64,000 nucleotides of DNA from Clostridia bacterium (GTDB lineage Bacteria; Bacillota; Clostridia; Oscillospirales; Acutalibacteraceae): assembly GCA_017399405.1 (NCBI GenBank), contig JAFQCT010000016.1, positions 222,548 to 286,547 of the forward strand, read 5' to 3'. The position numbers and the translations under genes are program-made. Of this stretch, positions 25,911 through 34,865 are shown one piece after another. How positions within the stretch are numbered: the stretch's first letter is position 1; each line of letters begins with the position of its first letter. The notes beneath the pieces were generated by a model. The model was not told the origin of the DNA. It worked only from the letters and a program-made list of their open reading frames with translations, and did no database searches.

Positions 25911-26313
25911 CTAATTTTGATTTGTTAAAAGAATAGGGGAGAAGTTCACCTAAAGTGAACTCCTTGATATCATTTTCACTAATACCAACATATACTTTGA
26001 AATTTTCATCACAAAACTCTGTTAATGCTTGCCTACAAGCACCGCAAGGCATTGCATAATCTGTAATTACACCGTTTTTTCCACCAACAATACAAATTGC
26101 TTCAAATTCTTTTTCTCCATTAGATATTGCAGAAAAAAGAGCAGTTCTTTCAGCACAATTTGTCAAAGAATATGATGCATTTTCTATATTACAGCCTTTA
26201 TAAACATTACCGTTGTTGCATAGTAACGATGCACCCACATTGTAATTTGAATAGGGTGCGTAGGAGTTTTTTATTGATTCTTTTGCAATATTAAAAAGGT
26301 CTTTTTTATCCAT
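25903..26313 (-). CDS. cdd: Cytidine/deoxycytidine deaminase
   Basis: A 136-residue zinc deaminase converting (deoxy)cytidine to (deoxy)uridine. Zinc ligands and the catalytic Glu are visible in TNCAERTALF (Cys-Ala-Glu) and MPCGACRQ (PCxxC). Length is standard for the tetrameric class. It lies 4 nt downstream of deoB and overlaps the phosphorylase gene, feeding deaminated nucleosides to it. Confidence 0.95.
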   Translation of the reverse strand: MDKKDLFNIAKESIKNSYAPYSNYNVGASLLCNNGNVYKGCNIENASYSLTNCAERTALFSAISNGEKEFEAICIVGGKNGVITDYAMPCGACRQALTEFCDENFKVYVGISENDIKEFTLGELLPYSFNKSKLGE

Positions 26314-26317
26314 AAAA

Positions 26318-27439
26318 TCACCTTAAATTGAAGTTATCTAAAATTACTTTACTAATATAATTATATCCTTTAATTGTACCAAGGTTTTCAGGTTGAATAT
26401 TGTTAGAATATATTAACACAGGTACTTGTTCTCTTGTGTGGTCTGTACCATTGAATGCAGGGTCGCAACCATGGTCGGCAGTAATAATTAGCAAATCATC
26501 ATTTTTTATTTTTGGTAAAAATTCATTCAACCAATTATCAAATTCGCTTATAGCTTTTGCGTATCCGTCAACATCTCGTCTGTGACCGTATTTCATATCA
26601 AAATCAACAAGATTTGTAAATACTAAACCGTTGAAATCTTTATCCGTTAATTCAAGAGTTTTTGCCATGCCTTCATTATTTGAGTGGGTATAATAACTCT
26701 CTGTAATTCCTCGGTTTGCAAAGATATCAGCAATTTTACCAACTGAAATTACATTAAAATTATTTGCTTTTAACTTATCAAGCATTGTGTCTTCAGGCGG
26801 TTCAACAGAAAAATCGTGTCTGTCTGTAGTTCTTGTAAACGGATATTTACCATTAAAAGGTCTTGCAATAACTCGACCGACTGCGTGTTCACCTTTAAGA
26901 ATTCTTCTTGCAATTCTGCAGTACTCATAAAGTTTTTCTAATGGTACTACATCAGTATGTGCTGCTATTTGAAAAACGCTATCAGCAGAGGTATAAACAA
27001 TAAGTTTACCTGTTTTGATATGTTCTTCACCATAGTCTGCAATAACTTGTGTACCTGAATATGTTTTGTTGCAAAGAGTTCCACAACCAGTTTGATTTTC
27101 AAACTCTTCAATTATTTCATTAGGAAAACCGTCAGGGTATGTTGGCATTGGCTTACTTGAAATAATACCTGCAATTTCAAAATGACCGATTGTAGTGTCT
27201 TTTCCAGCAGATAATTCTTGTAATGCACCGAATTTGCCGATAGGGGAATCGTAGTTTTCCAAATCAACACCATCAATATTTGAGAGTCCAAGTTTTTTTA
27301 AGTTTTCAATATTGAAATTTTCTGATTTTGAAATACTTTGAAGAGTGTTTGCACCGAAGTCTCCGAATTTGTCGGCATCAGGTGCATTGCCTATACCAAA
27401 ACTATCAAGAACAATTAAAAAAATGCGTTTATAGTTCAT
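26318..27439 (-). CDS. deoB: Phosphopentomutase
   Basis: A 373-residue alkaline-phosphatase-fold mutase interconverting (deoxy)ribose 1- and 5-phosphate. The start FLIVLDSFGIGNAPDA carries the first metal ligand, GANTLQ follows, AGKDTTIGH holds the phosphorylated Thr, and DHGCDP and GTDHTREQVP supply metal ligands near the C-terminus. It overlaps deoC by one base (TAATG). It links the phosphorylase product to the aldolase. Confidence 0.95.
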   Translation of the reverse strand: MNYKRIFLIVLDSFGIGNAPDADKFGDFGANTLQSISKSENFNIENLKKLGLSNIDGVDLENYDSPIGKFGALQELSAGKDTTIGHFEIAGIISSKPMPTYPDGFPNEIIEEFENQTGCGTLCNKTYSGTQVIADYGEEHIKTGKLIVYTSADSVFQIAAHTDVVPLEKLYEYCRIARRILKGEHAVGRVIARPFNGKYPFTRTTDRHDFSVEPPEDTMLDKLKANNFNVISVGKIADIFANRGITESYYTHSNNEGMAKTLELTDKDFNGLVFTNLVDFDMKYGHRRDVDGYAKAISEFDNWLNEFLPKIKNDDLLIITADHGCDPAFNGTDHTREQVPVLIYSNNIQPENLGTIKGYNYISKVILDNFNLR

Positions 27440-28104
27440 TAATACCCACTACCTTGTTCGTTTTTAACGATTTTTATTATTCTGCTTGTACCTAACCTTG
27501 ATGCACCAAGGTTAATAAAATCTTCAGCATCTTCAATTGATGCAATTCCACCTGCAGCCTTAATTTTCTTACCATTTGTAGTGTGCTTTGCAAAAAGTTC
27601 AATATCAGCCTTTGTTGCTCCACCTGTTGAAAAGCCTGTGGATGTTTTAATAAAATCAGCATTTGAATTTGAAACAATTTCACACATTTTTATTTTTTCA
27701 TCATCCGTTAAAAGACAAGTTTCAATAATAACTTTTAATATTTTACCATTACAAGCATCTTTGATTTCGTTGATTTCATTAAGTATGTCGTCATATTTCT
27801 TATCTTTTAACCAACCTACATTGATTACCATATCAATCTCGTCAGCACCATTATTAACGGCATCTGCAGTTTCAAAAACTTTTGTTGTGGTTGTTGAATA
27901 TCCGTTTGGGAAGCCTATAACAGTACAGATTGCAAGATTTTCATCTACATATTCTTTTGTTTGTTTAACATAAGATGCAGGAATACAAACTGATGCTGTG
28001 TTGTATTTCATTCCATCATCACAAATTGTTTTGATTTCATCCCAAGTCGCACTTTTAGATAATAATGTATGGTCAACCTTTGATAAAATATCTTTAATGT
28101 TCAT
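27439..28104 (-). CDS. deoC: Deoxyribose-phosphate aldolase
   Basis: A 221-residue class I aldolase that splits deoxyribose-5-phosphate to acetaldehyde and glyceraldehyde-3-phosphate. The DHTLL start, VINVGWLK and the Schiff-base Lys in [14 protein letters not shown] are present. I start at the ATG 28102-28104, behind GGAGGG; an upstream in-frame start would overlap the preceding gene by 41 nt without a ribosome site. The start lies 1 nt after the upstream stop codon. Confidence 0.95.
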   Translation of the reverse strand: MNIKDILSKVDHTLLSKSATWDEIKTICDDGMKYNTASVCIPASYVKQTKEYVDENLAICTVIGFPNGYSTTTTKVFETADAVNNGADEIDMVINVGWLKDKKYDDILNEINEIKDACNGKILKVIIETCLLTDDEKIKMCEIVSNSNADFIKTSTGFSTGGATKADIELFAKHTTNGKKIKAAGGIASIEDAEDFINLGASRLGTSRIIKIVKNEQGSGY

Positions 28105-28105
28105 T

Positions 28106-28699
28106 TTATTTCCCTCCGCAAGTTTTACATATTGTGTAACCGTCATTTATATATTCTTGTAACTCTTCGTCAGTCAATTTAACAGTTTTCTTGTTTTCGT
28201 CTTTAATACGAGATACAAAAGAGCAACTTGATAGGTGAATCTTTTTACTGCTTTTGCTAATGTTTAATACATAAGTTTTTCTTGTAATATTATCATCTGA
28301 TTTTTGAGTAGTTGTATTACCATTAGTAGTTGTTTCACTATGGTTTTTTGTTGTAGTTTCTTTTGATGTATTATTCTGTTTTTTGGTTGAGTTTTCTTCA
28401 TTTGTTGTTTCTTCATCTGTCAGTTCTTCAAGTAAAGGAATATAATCTTCTTTATCCTTTTTCTCTTCCGTAATTACTTCAATAAAAGTATCGTCAAAAG
28501 TTTCATATTCAATGCTATTTTTACCATTTTCTGCAATAACTTTAAGATACTCATTTGTTTGGCCTAATTTGAATATTAGCACAACGAGTAGCACAGAAAC
28601 TAAAAAGAAATACATTGGTATTCTTTTTACTGACTCATCAACATCAATGAATTTTTTGAATATAGTTACTATTTTCTTTTCTCTATTATCTTTACCCAT
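28106..28699 (-). CDS. Membrane-anchored protein with C-terminal Ada-like Cys/His (zinc) tail
   Basis: A 197-residue protein with one membrane helix (about 23-45), a low-complexity Thr/Asn/Glu linker (about 100-145) and a compact C-terminal module. The module, from [20 protein letters not shown] to [11 protein letters not shown], has one His and three Cys in the order H-x3-C...C-x2-C. This matches the small Ada-like metal-binding tail found on many secreted clostridial nucleases and surface proteins. No enzyme domain is present. The ATG follows GAGGTGTGAAT. It is the first gene of the deoC-deoB-cdd-pdp operon, only 1 nt from deoC. The function is unknown. Confidence 0.7.
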   Translation of the reverse strand: MGKDNREKKIVTIFKKFIDVDESVKRIPMYFFLVSVLLVVLIFKLGQTNEYLKVIAENGKNSIEYETFDDTFIEVITEEKKDKEDYIPLLEELTDEETTNEENSTKKQNNTSKETTTKNHSETTTNGNTTTQKSDDNITRKTYVLNISKSSKKIHLSSCSFVSRIKDENKKTVKLTDEELQEYINDGYTICKTCGGK

Positions 28700-28718
28700 A
28701 TTCACACCTCATTGTTAT

Positions 28719-28747
28719 ATTTTAACATTTTAACTTATTATTTTCAA
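28719..28747 (-). promoter_or_regulatory. Promoter of the deoxyribonucleoside operon
   Basis: On the minus strand TTGAAA (28742-28747) and TAAAAT (28719-28724) are 17 bp apart, 20 nt before the first start codon of the operon. Confidence 0.65.
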
Positions 28748-28786
28748 TAAATAACAAAAATAAAATATATGAATATGATGAATTAA

Positions 28787-28800
28787 GGTGTATATACACC
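28787..28800. promoter_or_regulatory. 14-bp perfect palindrome upstream of cotJA
   Basis: GGTGTATATACACC is its own reverse complement and lies 23 nt before the cotJA start codon, between the divergent cotJ and deo operons. Its position fits an operator; the regulator is unknown. Confidence 0.45.
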
Positions 28801-28823
28801 AAATAAAATAAAGGAGTAGGAAT

Positions 28824-29012
28824 ATGGAACACTTTGAGTTTGATTGTGATTGCACAAACTTACCAAAATTACCTGGTAATATGGTTGTTGCAATGGCTTA
28901 TGTACCATTCCAGACAGAGTTAATCACATATAAAAGTGATGATGCACTTTGTAACGGAACGCTCTTTCCTGAATTAGATAAAAAGTTCTATGGAGGTAAA
29001 TGCTGTGGATAA
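28824..29012 (+). CDS. cotJA: Spore coat-associated protein CotJA
   Basis: A 62-residue protein with the CotJA pattern: a LPGNMVVAMAYVPFQ core and a Pro/Gly-containing C-terminus (CDCTNLPKLPGN near the start, TLFPELDKKF near the end). It is part of the inner spore coat complex with CotJB and CotJC and is normally made in the mother cell under sigma-E. The ATG follows AAGGAGTAGGAAT. It overlaps cotJB by 8 nt. Confidence 0.9.
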   Translation: MEHFEFDCDCTNLPKLPGNMVVAMAYVPFQTELITYKSDDALCNGTLFPELDKKFYGGKCCG

Positions 29013-29256
29013 ATGTAAACTTATGCGTGAAATCTCTGCAGTAGAATTTGCTGCGTGGGAACTTCATTTGTATCTTGATACACATCCTTGCGATGAAAAA
29101 GCATTAGAAATGCAACAAAAATATGTTGAAAGAGCTAAAGAATTGAGAAAAGAATACGCTGAATGTTACGGTCCTTTGAATTATAAAGAAGGTAGCGGAC
29201 TTAAATGGGTTAAGAACCCATGGCCTTGGGAATATATGAAGGAGTGTGATTGTTGA
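29005..29256 (+). CDS. cotJB: Spore coat protein CotJB
   Basis: An 83-residue CotJB protein. The EFAAWELHLYLDTHPCDEKA stretch and the C-terminal WPWEYMKECDC are typical of the family. I start at the GTG 29005, 7 nt after GGAGGT; the ATG at 28990 overlaps that ribosome site. It overlaps cotJA by 8 nt and cotJC by 1 nt, so all three are co-translated in a fixed ratio. Confidence 0.9.
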   Translation: MDKCKLMREISAVEFAAWELHLYLDTHPCDEKALEMQQKYVERAKELRKEYAECYGPLNYKEGSGLKWVKNPWPWEYMKECDC

Positions 29257-29885
29257 TGTTTCAATATGAGAAAAAATTACAATTTCCGGTAAATATTAAA
29301 AATCCAAATCCTAAATATGCACAAATAATTATAAGCCAATTTGGCGGTCCTGATGGTGAACTTGCTGCTTCAATGCGTTATCTTTCACAAAGATATTCAA
29401 TGCCTTATGCTGAACTTAAAGGTCTTTTAACAGACATTGGTACTGAAGAACTTTCTCACTTAGAAATGGTTGGAGCCATCGTATATCAGTTAACAAGAAA
29501 TCTTACTATTGAAGAAATTAAAAAATCAGGCTTTGATAAGTATTTTGTTGACCACACCACAGGTGTGTATCCTGTTGCGGCAAGTGGTGCACCATTTACT
29601 GCTGCATATTTGCAGTCAAAAGGCGATGTAATTACAGACTTGCACGAAGACCTTGCAGCAGAACAAAAAGCAAGAACAACTTATGACAACATTTTACGAC
29701 TTGTTGATGACCCAGATGTTCGTGAGCCGATTAAGTTTTTGCGTCAACGCGAAATAGTCCATTATCAGAGATTCGGTGAGGGATTACAGTTAGCTACTGA
29801 CAGATTGGACAGTAAAAACTTCTATGCTTTTAATCCAAGTTTTGATAAGCATTGCAACAAAAAAGTAAATAATAAGAGAATGTAA
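29256..29885 (+). CDS. cotJC: Spore coat protein CotJC, manganese-catalase family
   Basis: A 209-residue protein of the manganese-catalase fold. Metal-ligand candidates are Glu/His in GGPDGELAASMRYL, TEELSHLEMVG, DLAAEQKART and REIVHYQRF. In clostridial relatives CotJC is a coat-associated Mn catalase that protects spores from peroxide. The ATG overlaps the cotJB stop (TGATG). Upstream TTG codons in frame are less well spaced from GGAG. A perfect terminator follows. Confidence 0.92.
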   Translation: MFQYEKKLQFPVNIKNPNPKYAQIIISQFGGPDGELAASMRYLSQRYSMPYAELKGLLTDIGTEELSHLEMVGAIVYQLTRNLTIEEIKKSGFDKYFVDHTTGVYPVAASGAPFTAAYLQSKGDVITDLHEDLAAEQKARTTYDNILRLVDDPDVREPIKFLRQREIVHYQRFGEGLQLATDRLDSKNFYAFNPSFDKHCNKKVNNKRM

Positions 29886-29890
29886 AAACA

Positions 29891-29919
29891 AAAGGTGTCT
29901 GGTTTCAGACACCTTTTTC
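29891..29919. terminator. Bidirectional terminator after cotJC
   Basis: AAAGGTGTCTG (29891-29901) pairs with CAGACACCTTT (29906-29916) around GTTT, followed by T's on both strands. It also serves the convergent YfhO gene. Confidence 0.92.
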
Positions 29920-29920
29920 T

Positions 29921-32713
29921 TTATTCATTTGAATCAGTAGGAGGGTTGTTCTCGTCTTCAACATTATCAAAGAATATTATTTCTTCAATTCTTTCTTGCG
30001 CCTGTGCGTTGTTTTTTGCTATAGAAACTCTTTGCCATAAGTTCAGTTTCTTGTTCTTAAAAAACAACCATTTATTAGTTGAAAGAATGTAGAAGATAAG
30101 AAGTGTTATTATAAACAATGTTGAAATAACGATGCATTCTTTTAAGCCTTGTGCTTCATATATAAAGGTGATTTCGTGTTCACCTTCAGTTACATTAACA
30201 CCAATTAAGGCATCAGATATTGCAAAGATATCATCTTTTGGAACTCTTTTACCATCAATATATACACTCCAACTCTCGTCATAAGGTATTGAGGTGTATA
30301 AAATTTCATCTTTATCAGCAACAAAAGAACCTGTAATCAATGTTTCGTCAAACTTTGAATATTCAATTTGACCTTGTTGTAGTTTGTTGTATCCTTCTAC
30401 AAACTTTTCGTGATTAACAGTAAATACCACAAAATCAACACTTGCTGAATTACAATCATCTTTTAATGGCATCTCTATTGAAATTAACTCACCGGGAGTG
30501 TGACAACCCAAGTCAAGTATATAACCATCATTTACTGTCATCGTTGTTGTAAGTGCTTGTGAAAAAATAGATACAGTATCAAGATTCCTTGAATATACAT
30601 AAACATAAATGTTGGAATTATCCTTTGCGGTTATATCAACTGTAAGTGCACCATCATAGTTGTCATCAATTTTATTTATAGAAAATGTTTCATTTTCAAT
30701 ATTAAATCTGTCGATTGAAAGAACATTACCATAAATAAATTCGTAATCATAAATTCTTTCATAAAGACCATCAATACCAGTGGCAAGCTTAAAATATTCT
30801 TCTTGTGCTTCAACCGGATTATTATAAGTAGAAGCGTCCCAACCAATAATTTCATTAGATACAGGATATCCAATGTTCAATACATAGTTGTTTTGGTATG
30901 CTGTGAAAGTGTTGTTTTCACTTTTAATAGAATAATACTCGCTTTCACTGATTAAATCAGATTTGTCATAAATATATTTCAATGAGAACATCGCATTATA
31001 TAAAGGTGTTTGCGGATTATAAGTGAAACTGTTGATTTTGTTTCCGTAAAGACCAAAATCTTTTTGAAAATTTGCTACTTTTTCGTATGCCATTGAAGTA
31101 AATGTTGACGCACCATTATAGTCATACCAACACGGGTCCATTCGTGCTCTTAAATCAGTCATTTCTTCGCGATAGAAAACTAATTTGTCTTCTTTTGCGA
31201 TTTCTTGTTGTAATGATTTGAAATCGTCATAATCAGAAGAGAAAGATTCCTTTGACTGATTTGCAACATAGTGGTCAGTATTAGCAGAGATTGTTTCTGC
31301 TGCAACTGAACATATAAGCATAATTGATAAAGCAAAAACTTGTGCTTTTTTGCTGACAATAAGTCCAAGCACAATGGTTAATAATACTGTAAACGCAATT
31401 GTTACAAAAACTGTAAAATCATCAACATTTTTTGAACCTAATTCTTGCGTTATGATTACAAAACCAACAACAGCAACACCAACAGCTAATATTTGTTTTT
31501 TGCTGTATTCATCAATGTTTTTTAATGCTTTGAAAGCCATAATTAAAAGAATAAATGAATACATAAACGATTGTCTGTAAGGCAAATCGTTAGGAAAATG
31601 GAATCCGTGCCAGAAAAAGTTTATAAAGTTAATATTAAAACTGAAATACATAACCGCAAGAAGCATTACTGAAGTTATTTTTTCAGATGCGGATATGCGT
31701 TTCGAAAAAAGATATAACGGTATTAAAAGTACTGTGAGCATTCCACAATATACATTTGGTAATACATCGTCACCACTACTACGGATTGTTGGCTCAAGTC
31801 CTGCAAGGTGATTTGCAAGAAAATCAAAAATACTGAAATATGATTTGTACTCATCGGGTGTTGAACCTGCAGTAGCAGATGATGAATTAAGAATATATGC
31901 AAGTGGAATAAGCATAAATAAAAGAATAATTCCAACAGTAAGTGAAGAAAAAGCAAATCTTAAACCGCTTTTCAAGAAAAAAGAGTTTGAAAGCTTTTTG
32001 AAAAATCCTTTTGTTTCAGGTAAAAGAGCTTTTTTGTTTTTAATATTATTGAGCGTGCAGAAATAATAGTAAATAAAGTAAATGCAAGAGAAAATGCAAA
32101 GCATATAACCAATGTAGTAGTTAGAAAAAATTGCAAGTGCTAATGCAACTATATATGTTGAGCATTTGCCTTTTTCGATAATCTTTTCAATGCCTAATAC
32201 CACAAACGGAAGAATATACATTGCGTCAATCCACATAACATTCCAGTAATACGCAACAAAATATCCGCAAAAAGCATACATAATTCCAAAAGCTACAATT
32301 GCAAACCCATTAGCTTTTTGAGACTTTTTAAGGTAGTAAGACATTGCCATTGAACTTAAAACGGCCTTAATTGCTATCATTGCGGCAACTGCTTCAAAAG
32401 TATTTTCGTGTCCAAATATAAGGATAATAAACGATATAGGGCTTGATAAATAGTTATAGAAATTTCCTAAAAAAGAACTACCAAGACCACTGTTCCATGA
32501 ATAAATCAGCGATTCACTGCTTGTAAGTCTGTCGTAAAGTTCAGAAAATAAAGGACCATATTGATGATATAAGTCCATTCTATAAATTATTTTTTCACCA
32601 AAAGGTATTATTTCATAGCAAAAATATACAAGCAGAATGATAAATAACGCAACTCCGCCTGAAATATAAATGTATTTATTATCTTTTAATGTTGATTTTA
32701 ATTTTTCTGTCAT
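29921..32713 (-). CDS. YfhO-family membrane protein (GT-C-like)
   Basis: A 930-residue protein with about 12-14 membrane helices in its first 470 residues, a large extracytoplasmic beta-rich domain (about 480-870), a final helix (about 875-895) and a charged tail. The first outer loop holds RMDLYHQYGPLFSELYDRL, the hallmark of YfhO proteins, where the acidic pair corresponds to the GT-C catalytic loop. Bacillus YfhO relatives are implicated in glycosylating wall polymers. The carbohydrate-binding-like C-terminal segment DESWSVYIDGKRVPKDD is also typical. The ATG precedes the spoIIIA operon divergently. Acceptor and donor are unknown. Confidence 0.85.
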   Translation of the reverse strand: MTEKLKSTLKDNKYIYISGGVALFIILLVYFCYEIIPFGEKIIYRMDLYHQYGPLFSELYDRLTSSESLIYSWNSGLGSSFLGNFYNYLSSPISFIILIFGHENTFEAVAAMIAIKAVLSSMAMSYYLKKSQKANGFAIVAFGIMYAFCGYFVAYYWNVMWIDAMYILPFVVLGIEKIIEKGKCSTYIVALALAIFSNYYIGYMLCIFSCIYFIYYYFCTLNNIKNKKALLPETKGFFKKLSNSFFLKSGLRFAFSSLTVGIILLFMLIPLAYILNSSSATAGSTPDEYKSYFSIFDFLANHLAGLEPTIRSSGDDVLPNVYCGMLTVLLIPLYLFSKRISASEKITSVMLLAVMYFSFNINFINFFWHGFHFPNDLPYRQSFMYSFILLIMAFKALKNIDEYSKKQILAVGVAVVGFVIITQELGSKNVDDFTVFVTIAFTVLLTIVLGLIVSKKAQVFALSIMLICSVAAETISANTDHYVANQSKESFSSDYDDFKSLQQEIAKEDKLVFYREEMTDLRARMDPCWYDYNGASTFTSMAYEKVANFQKDFGLYGNKINSFTYNPQTPLYNAMFSLKYIYDKSDLISESEYYSIKSENNTFTAYQNNYVLNIGYPVSNEIIGWDASTYNNPVEAQEEYFKLATGIDGLYERIYDYEFIYGNVLSIDRFNIENETFSINKIDDNYDGALTVDITAKDNSNIYVYVYSRNLDTVSIFSQALTTTMTVNDGYILDLGCHTPGELISIEMPLKDDCNSASVDFVVFTVNHEKFVEGYNKLQQGQIEYSKFDETLITGSFVADKDEILYTSIPYDESWSVYIDGKRVPKDDIFAISDALIGVNVTEGEHEITFIYEAQGLKECIVISTLFIITLLIFYILSTNKWLFFKNKKLNLWQRVSIAKNNAQAQERIEEIIFFDNVEDENNPPTDSNE

Positions 32714-32826
32714 TTTCTACACCTTAATTTTAATTTGAAATAAGTATATCATATTAGAATTTCCATTTCAAGAAAGTTTTGTAATAATAGGGGACAAGTG
32801 TTCATAGAAATTAGTGAGGTGATTTA

Positions 32827-33846
32827 ATGGACAAATCCTTTTCAAATAATTTCAATAATATAATTTCATATATTTCACCAAGAATTCAAATGTATCTTAA
32901 AAAGATGAGCGAACCAATGATTGAAAATATTCAGGAAATCAGACTTCGCTCGGACCGCCCCGTAGTAATTGTCACACCAACGGGAAGCAGTTTTTTAACT
33001 TTAAGTGGAAAAACAAGTTACATATATTCTTCAAATTGTGTAATATCAAGCGAAAATGAAATTGTTGATACTGTTAATAAAATGTGCGGTTATTCAATGC
33101 ATAGCCATTATGAAGATATTATAAACGGTTATATAACATTACCAAATGGTTCAAGAGTTGGTTTGTGTGGAACAGCAGTGTATGAAAAAGAGAAAGTTAA
33201 AAATATAAAAAATATCAATAGTATTAACATCCGTATTCCTCGAACAGTTTTTGGAGTGTCAGAACCAATATTCAATGGTGCATATAAAGGAAAACTGAAA
33301 AATCTTTTAATTGTTGGACCACCGTCTTCGGGAAAAACCACAATGCTTCGTGACTTGGCTTTTCAGTTATCTTCGGGTCGAATGGGAAAATATCATAAAA
33401 TTTGTGTAGTTGATGAAAGAAAAGAGTTGTTCCCATCGCAACAAGATATTAAATCATTAGGTCCTAATACAGATGTTCTACTTGGTTTTCCTAAAGGCAA
33501 AGGGATTTCAATGGCTGTTCGTACTTTATCTCCTGATGTTATTATTTGTGATGAAATAGGAACATCAGAAGAAGCGAGTGAAGTTCTTAACGGTGTCAAC
33601 TGCGGAACGAAATTTGCACTTAGTATTCACGCCGATAGTGTTGAAGAATTAAAGAATAAAAGAGTTTTCAAGGAGTTTTTTGAGTTAAACGCAATTGATA
33701 AAATCTTATTTTTATCTGACGCTTCAAATCCTTGTAAAATCAGTAAGATTATTAATGCAGATGAGGTTTTTAATGAAAATAATAACAGTTGTTATGATTA
33801 TGTTAATGTGCACAGCAATATCGCTGGTATCTGTAAAGCAAATTAA
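32827..33846 (+). CDS. spoIIIAA: Stage III sporulation protein AA (secretion-type ATPase)
   Basis: A 339-residue cytoplasmic ATPase of the mother cell that powers the SpoIIIA-SpoIIQ feeding-tube complex. Walker A is GPPSSGKTTMLRDLA (about 159-173); VVDERKE and VIICDEIGT supply the Asp/Glu boxes, and SIHADSVEEL the His box, as in type II/IV secretion ATPases. The ATG follows GAGGTGATTTA. Its 3' end overlaps spoIIIAB by 74 nt. Length is slightly above the Bacillus protein (about 307). Confidence 0.95.
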   Translation: MDKSFSNNFNNIISYISPRIQMYLKKMSEPMIENIQEIRLRSDRPVVIVTPTGSSFLTLSGKTSYIYSSNCVISSENEIVDTVNKMCGYSMHSHYEDIINGYITLPNGSRVGLCGTAVYEKEKVKNIKNINSINIRIPRTVFGVSEPIFNGAYKGKLKNLLIVGPPSSGKTTMLRDLAFQLSSGRMGKYHKICVVDERKELFPSQQDIKSLGPNTDVLLGFPKGKGISMAVRTLSPDVIICDEIGTSEEASEVLNGVNCGTKFALSIHADSVEELKNKRVFKEFFELNAIDKILFLSDASNPCKISKIINADEVFNENNNSCYDYVNVHSNIAGICKAN

Positions 33847-34273
33847 AAGTCATACTAAATCTTTGGTGCAAGTAATTTTACTTATTGAAAATATAAAAAT
33901 TTTAATTGAATACAAAAATATTAGTATTACTGAAATTTTTAATATTGTTTTAAGTTCAGATAATTACAATCTGTTGTTTTTTTTAGTTGAAATAAAAAAA
34001 GGATTAAATGATTATCACAGTACATTAAAAAATGTTTTTGAAGATAAAAATTTATTTAACAATTTTGATGATGAGGATGTGGAGTATCTCAAAGGTTTTT
34101 TCTCAATGCTTGGTACTTCTGATACTGATGGCCAAATTGTTAACTGTAATTTATATAAGAAACTTTTTGAAAAAAAGCATTCTCAATTGGTGTCAGTTGA
34201 GAAATCAAAATGTAAGTGTACTTCAACATTATCAATTGGAATAGGATTGTTAATTTCAATAATTATAATTTAA
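33773..34273 (+). CDS. spoIIIAB: Stage III sporulation protein AB
   Basis: A 166-residue protein with an N-terminal membrane segment (about 1-20), a helical middle and a C-terminal membrane segment (about 148-166), as in the GspF-like SpoIIIAB. I start at the ATG 33773, behind GAGGT; it reads MKIITVVMIMLMCTAISLVS. Earlier in-frame starts lack ribosome sites. The start lies 74 nt inside spoIIIAA in another frame. Sequence conservation is modest, and the call leans on position and topology. Confidence 0.88.
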   Translation: MKIITVVMIMLMCTAISLVSVKQIKSHTKSLVQVILLIENIKILIEYKNISITEIFNIVLSSDNYNLLFFLVEIKKGLNDYHSTLKNVFEDKNLFNNFDDEDVEYLKGFFSMLGTSDTDGQIVNCNLYKKLFEKKHSQLVSVEKSKCKCTSTLSIGIGLLISIIII

Positions 34274-34283
34274 CGGAGTTAAA

Positions 34284-34478
34284 ATGGATATTACATTTCT
34301 TTTTAAGATTGCAGGTATAGGAATAATTGTTGCAATTTTACAACAATTGCTTTCGAAAACAGGTCGTGAGGAATTTGCAACACTTACGGTGCTTACCGGT
34401 ATTATAGTAATTATTGCAATGCTTGTGCCACAGATTTCCTCTGTGTTTGATGAACTGAAATCAATTTTTAATTTATGA
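34284..34478 (+). CDS. spoIIIAC: Stage III sporulation protein AC
   Basis: A 64-residue protein with two membrane helices, matching SpoIIIAC length and the motif LLSKTGREEFATLTVLTGI. It belongs to the mother-cell membrane channel platform. It overlaps spoIIIAD by 4 nt (ATGA). The ATG follows ACGGAGTTAAA. Confidence 0.95.
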   Translation: MDITFLFKIAGIGIIVAILQQLLSKTGREEFATLTVLTGIIVIIAMLVPQISSVFDELKSIFNL

Positions 34479-34864
34479 GTATATTCTTAAAAATCGGAGC
34501 AATCGCTTTAATTTATATGTTTTTTTCAGTAATTCTAAAGTCATATAGACCTGAATATGTATTTTTGATGCGTATTTTTGTAGTTGTATTGATTTTTACA
34601 TTACTAATTGACGATATCGCAGGATTTATTTCAAATATTTTATCTGTGTTTTCTGTCTTTAATATCAATATTGAACATATAAATTTACTGCTAAAAGTTA
34701 CAGGAATAGCAATTATTACTGATTTTATCTGTGATACCCTTATCGATTCAGGTGAAAAATCATTAGCAGGCGTTGTTTCAATATCATCAAAGTTTTTAAT
34801 AATCTTTCTCGCGTTGCCAATACTTAATGGGTTGATTTTATTCTGTATAAAGTTTGTTGAATAA
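34475..34864 (+). CDS. spoIIIAD: Stage III sporulation protein AD
   Basis: A 129-residue membrane protein with four helices, the usual SpoIIIAD length, and the typical TGIAIITDFICDTLIDSGEK segment. It overlaps spoIIIAC by 4 nt and ends 1 nt before spoIIIAE. Confidence 0.93.
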   Translation: MSIFLKIGAIALIYMFFSVILKSYRPEYVFLMRIFVVVLIFTLLIDDIAGFISNILSVFSVFNINIEHINLLLKVTGIAIITDFICDTLIDSGEKSLAGVVSISSKFLIIFLALPILNGLILFCIKFVE

Positions 34865-34865
34865 T

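Noticed and set aside
32781-32810. Sigma-E-like elements GTAATAAT and CATAGAAA before spoIIIAA
   Set aside because: The implied start point would fall on the ribosome site itself, so this pair is probably not the real promoter. A sigma-E promoter is expected further upstream but was not identified.
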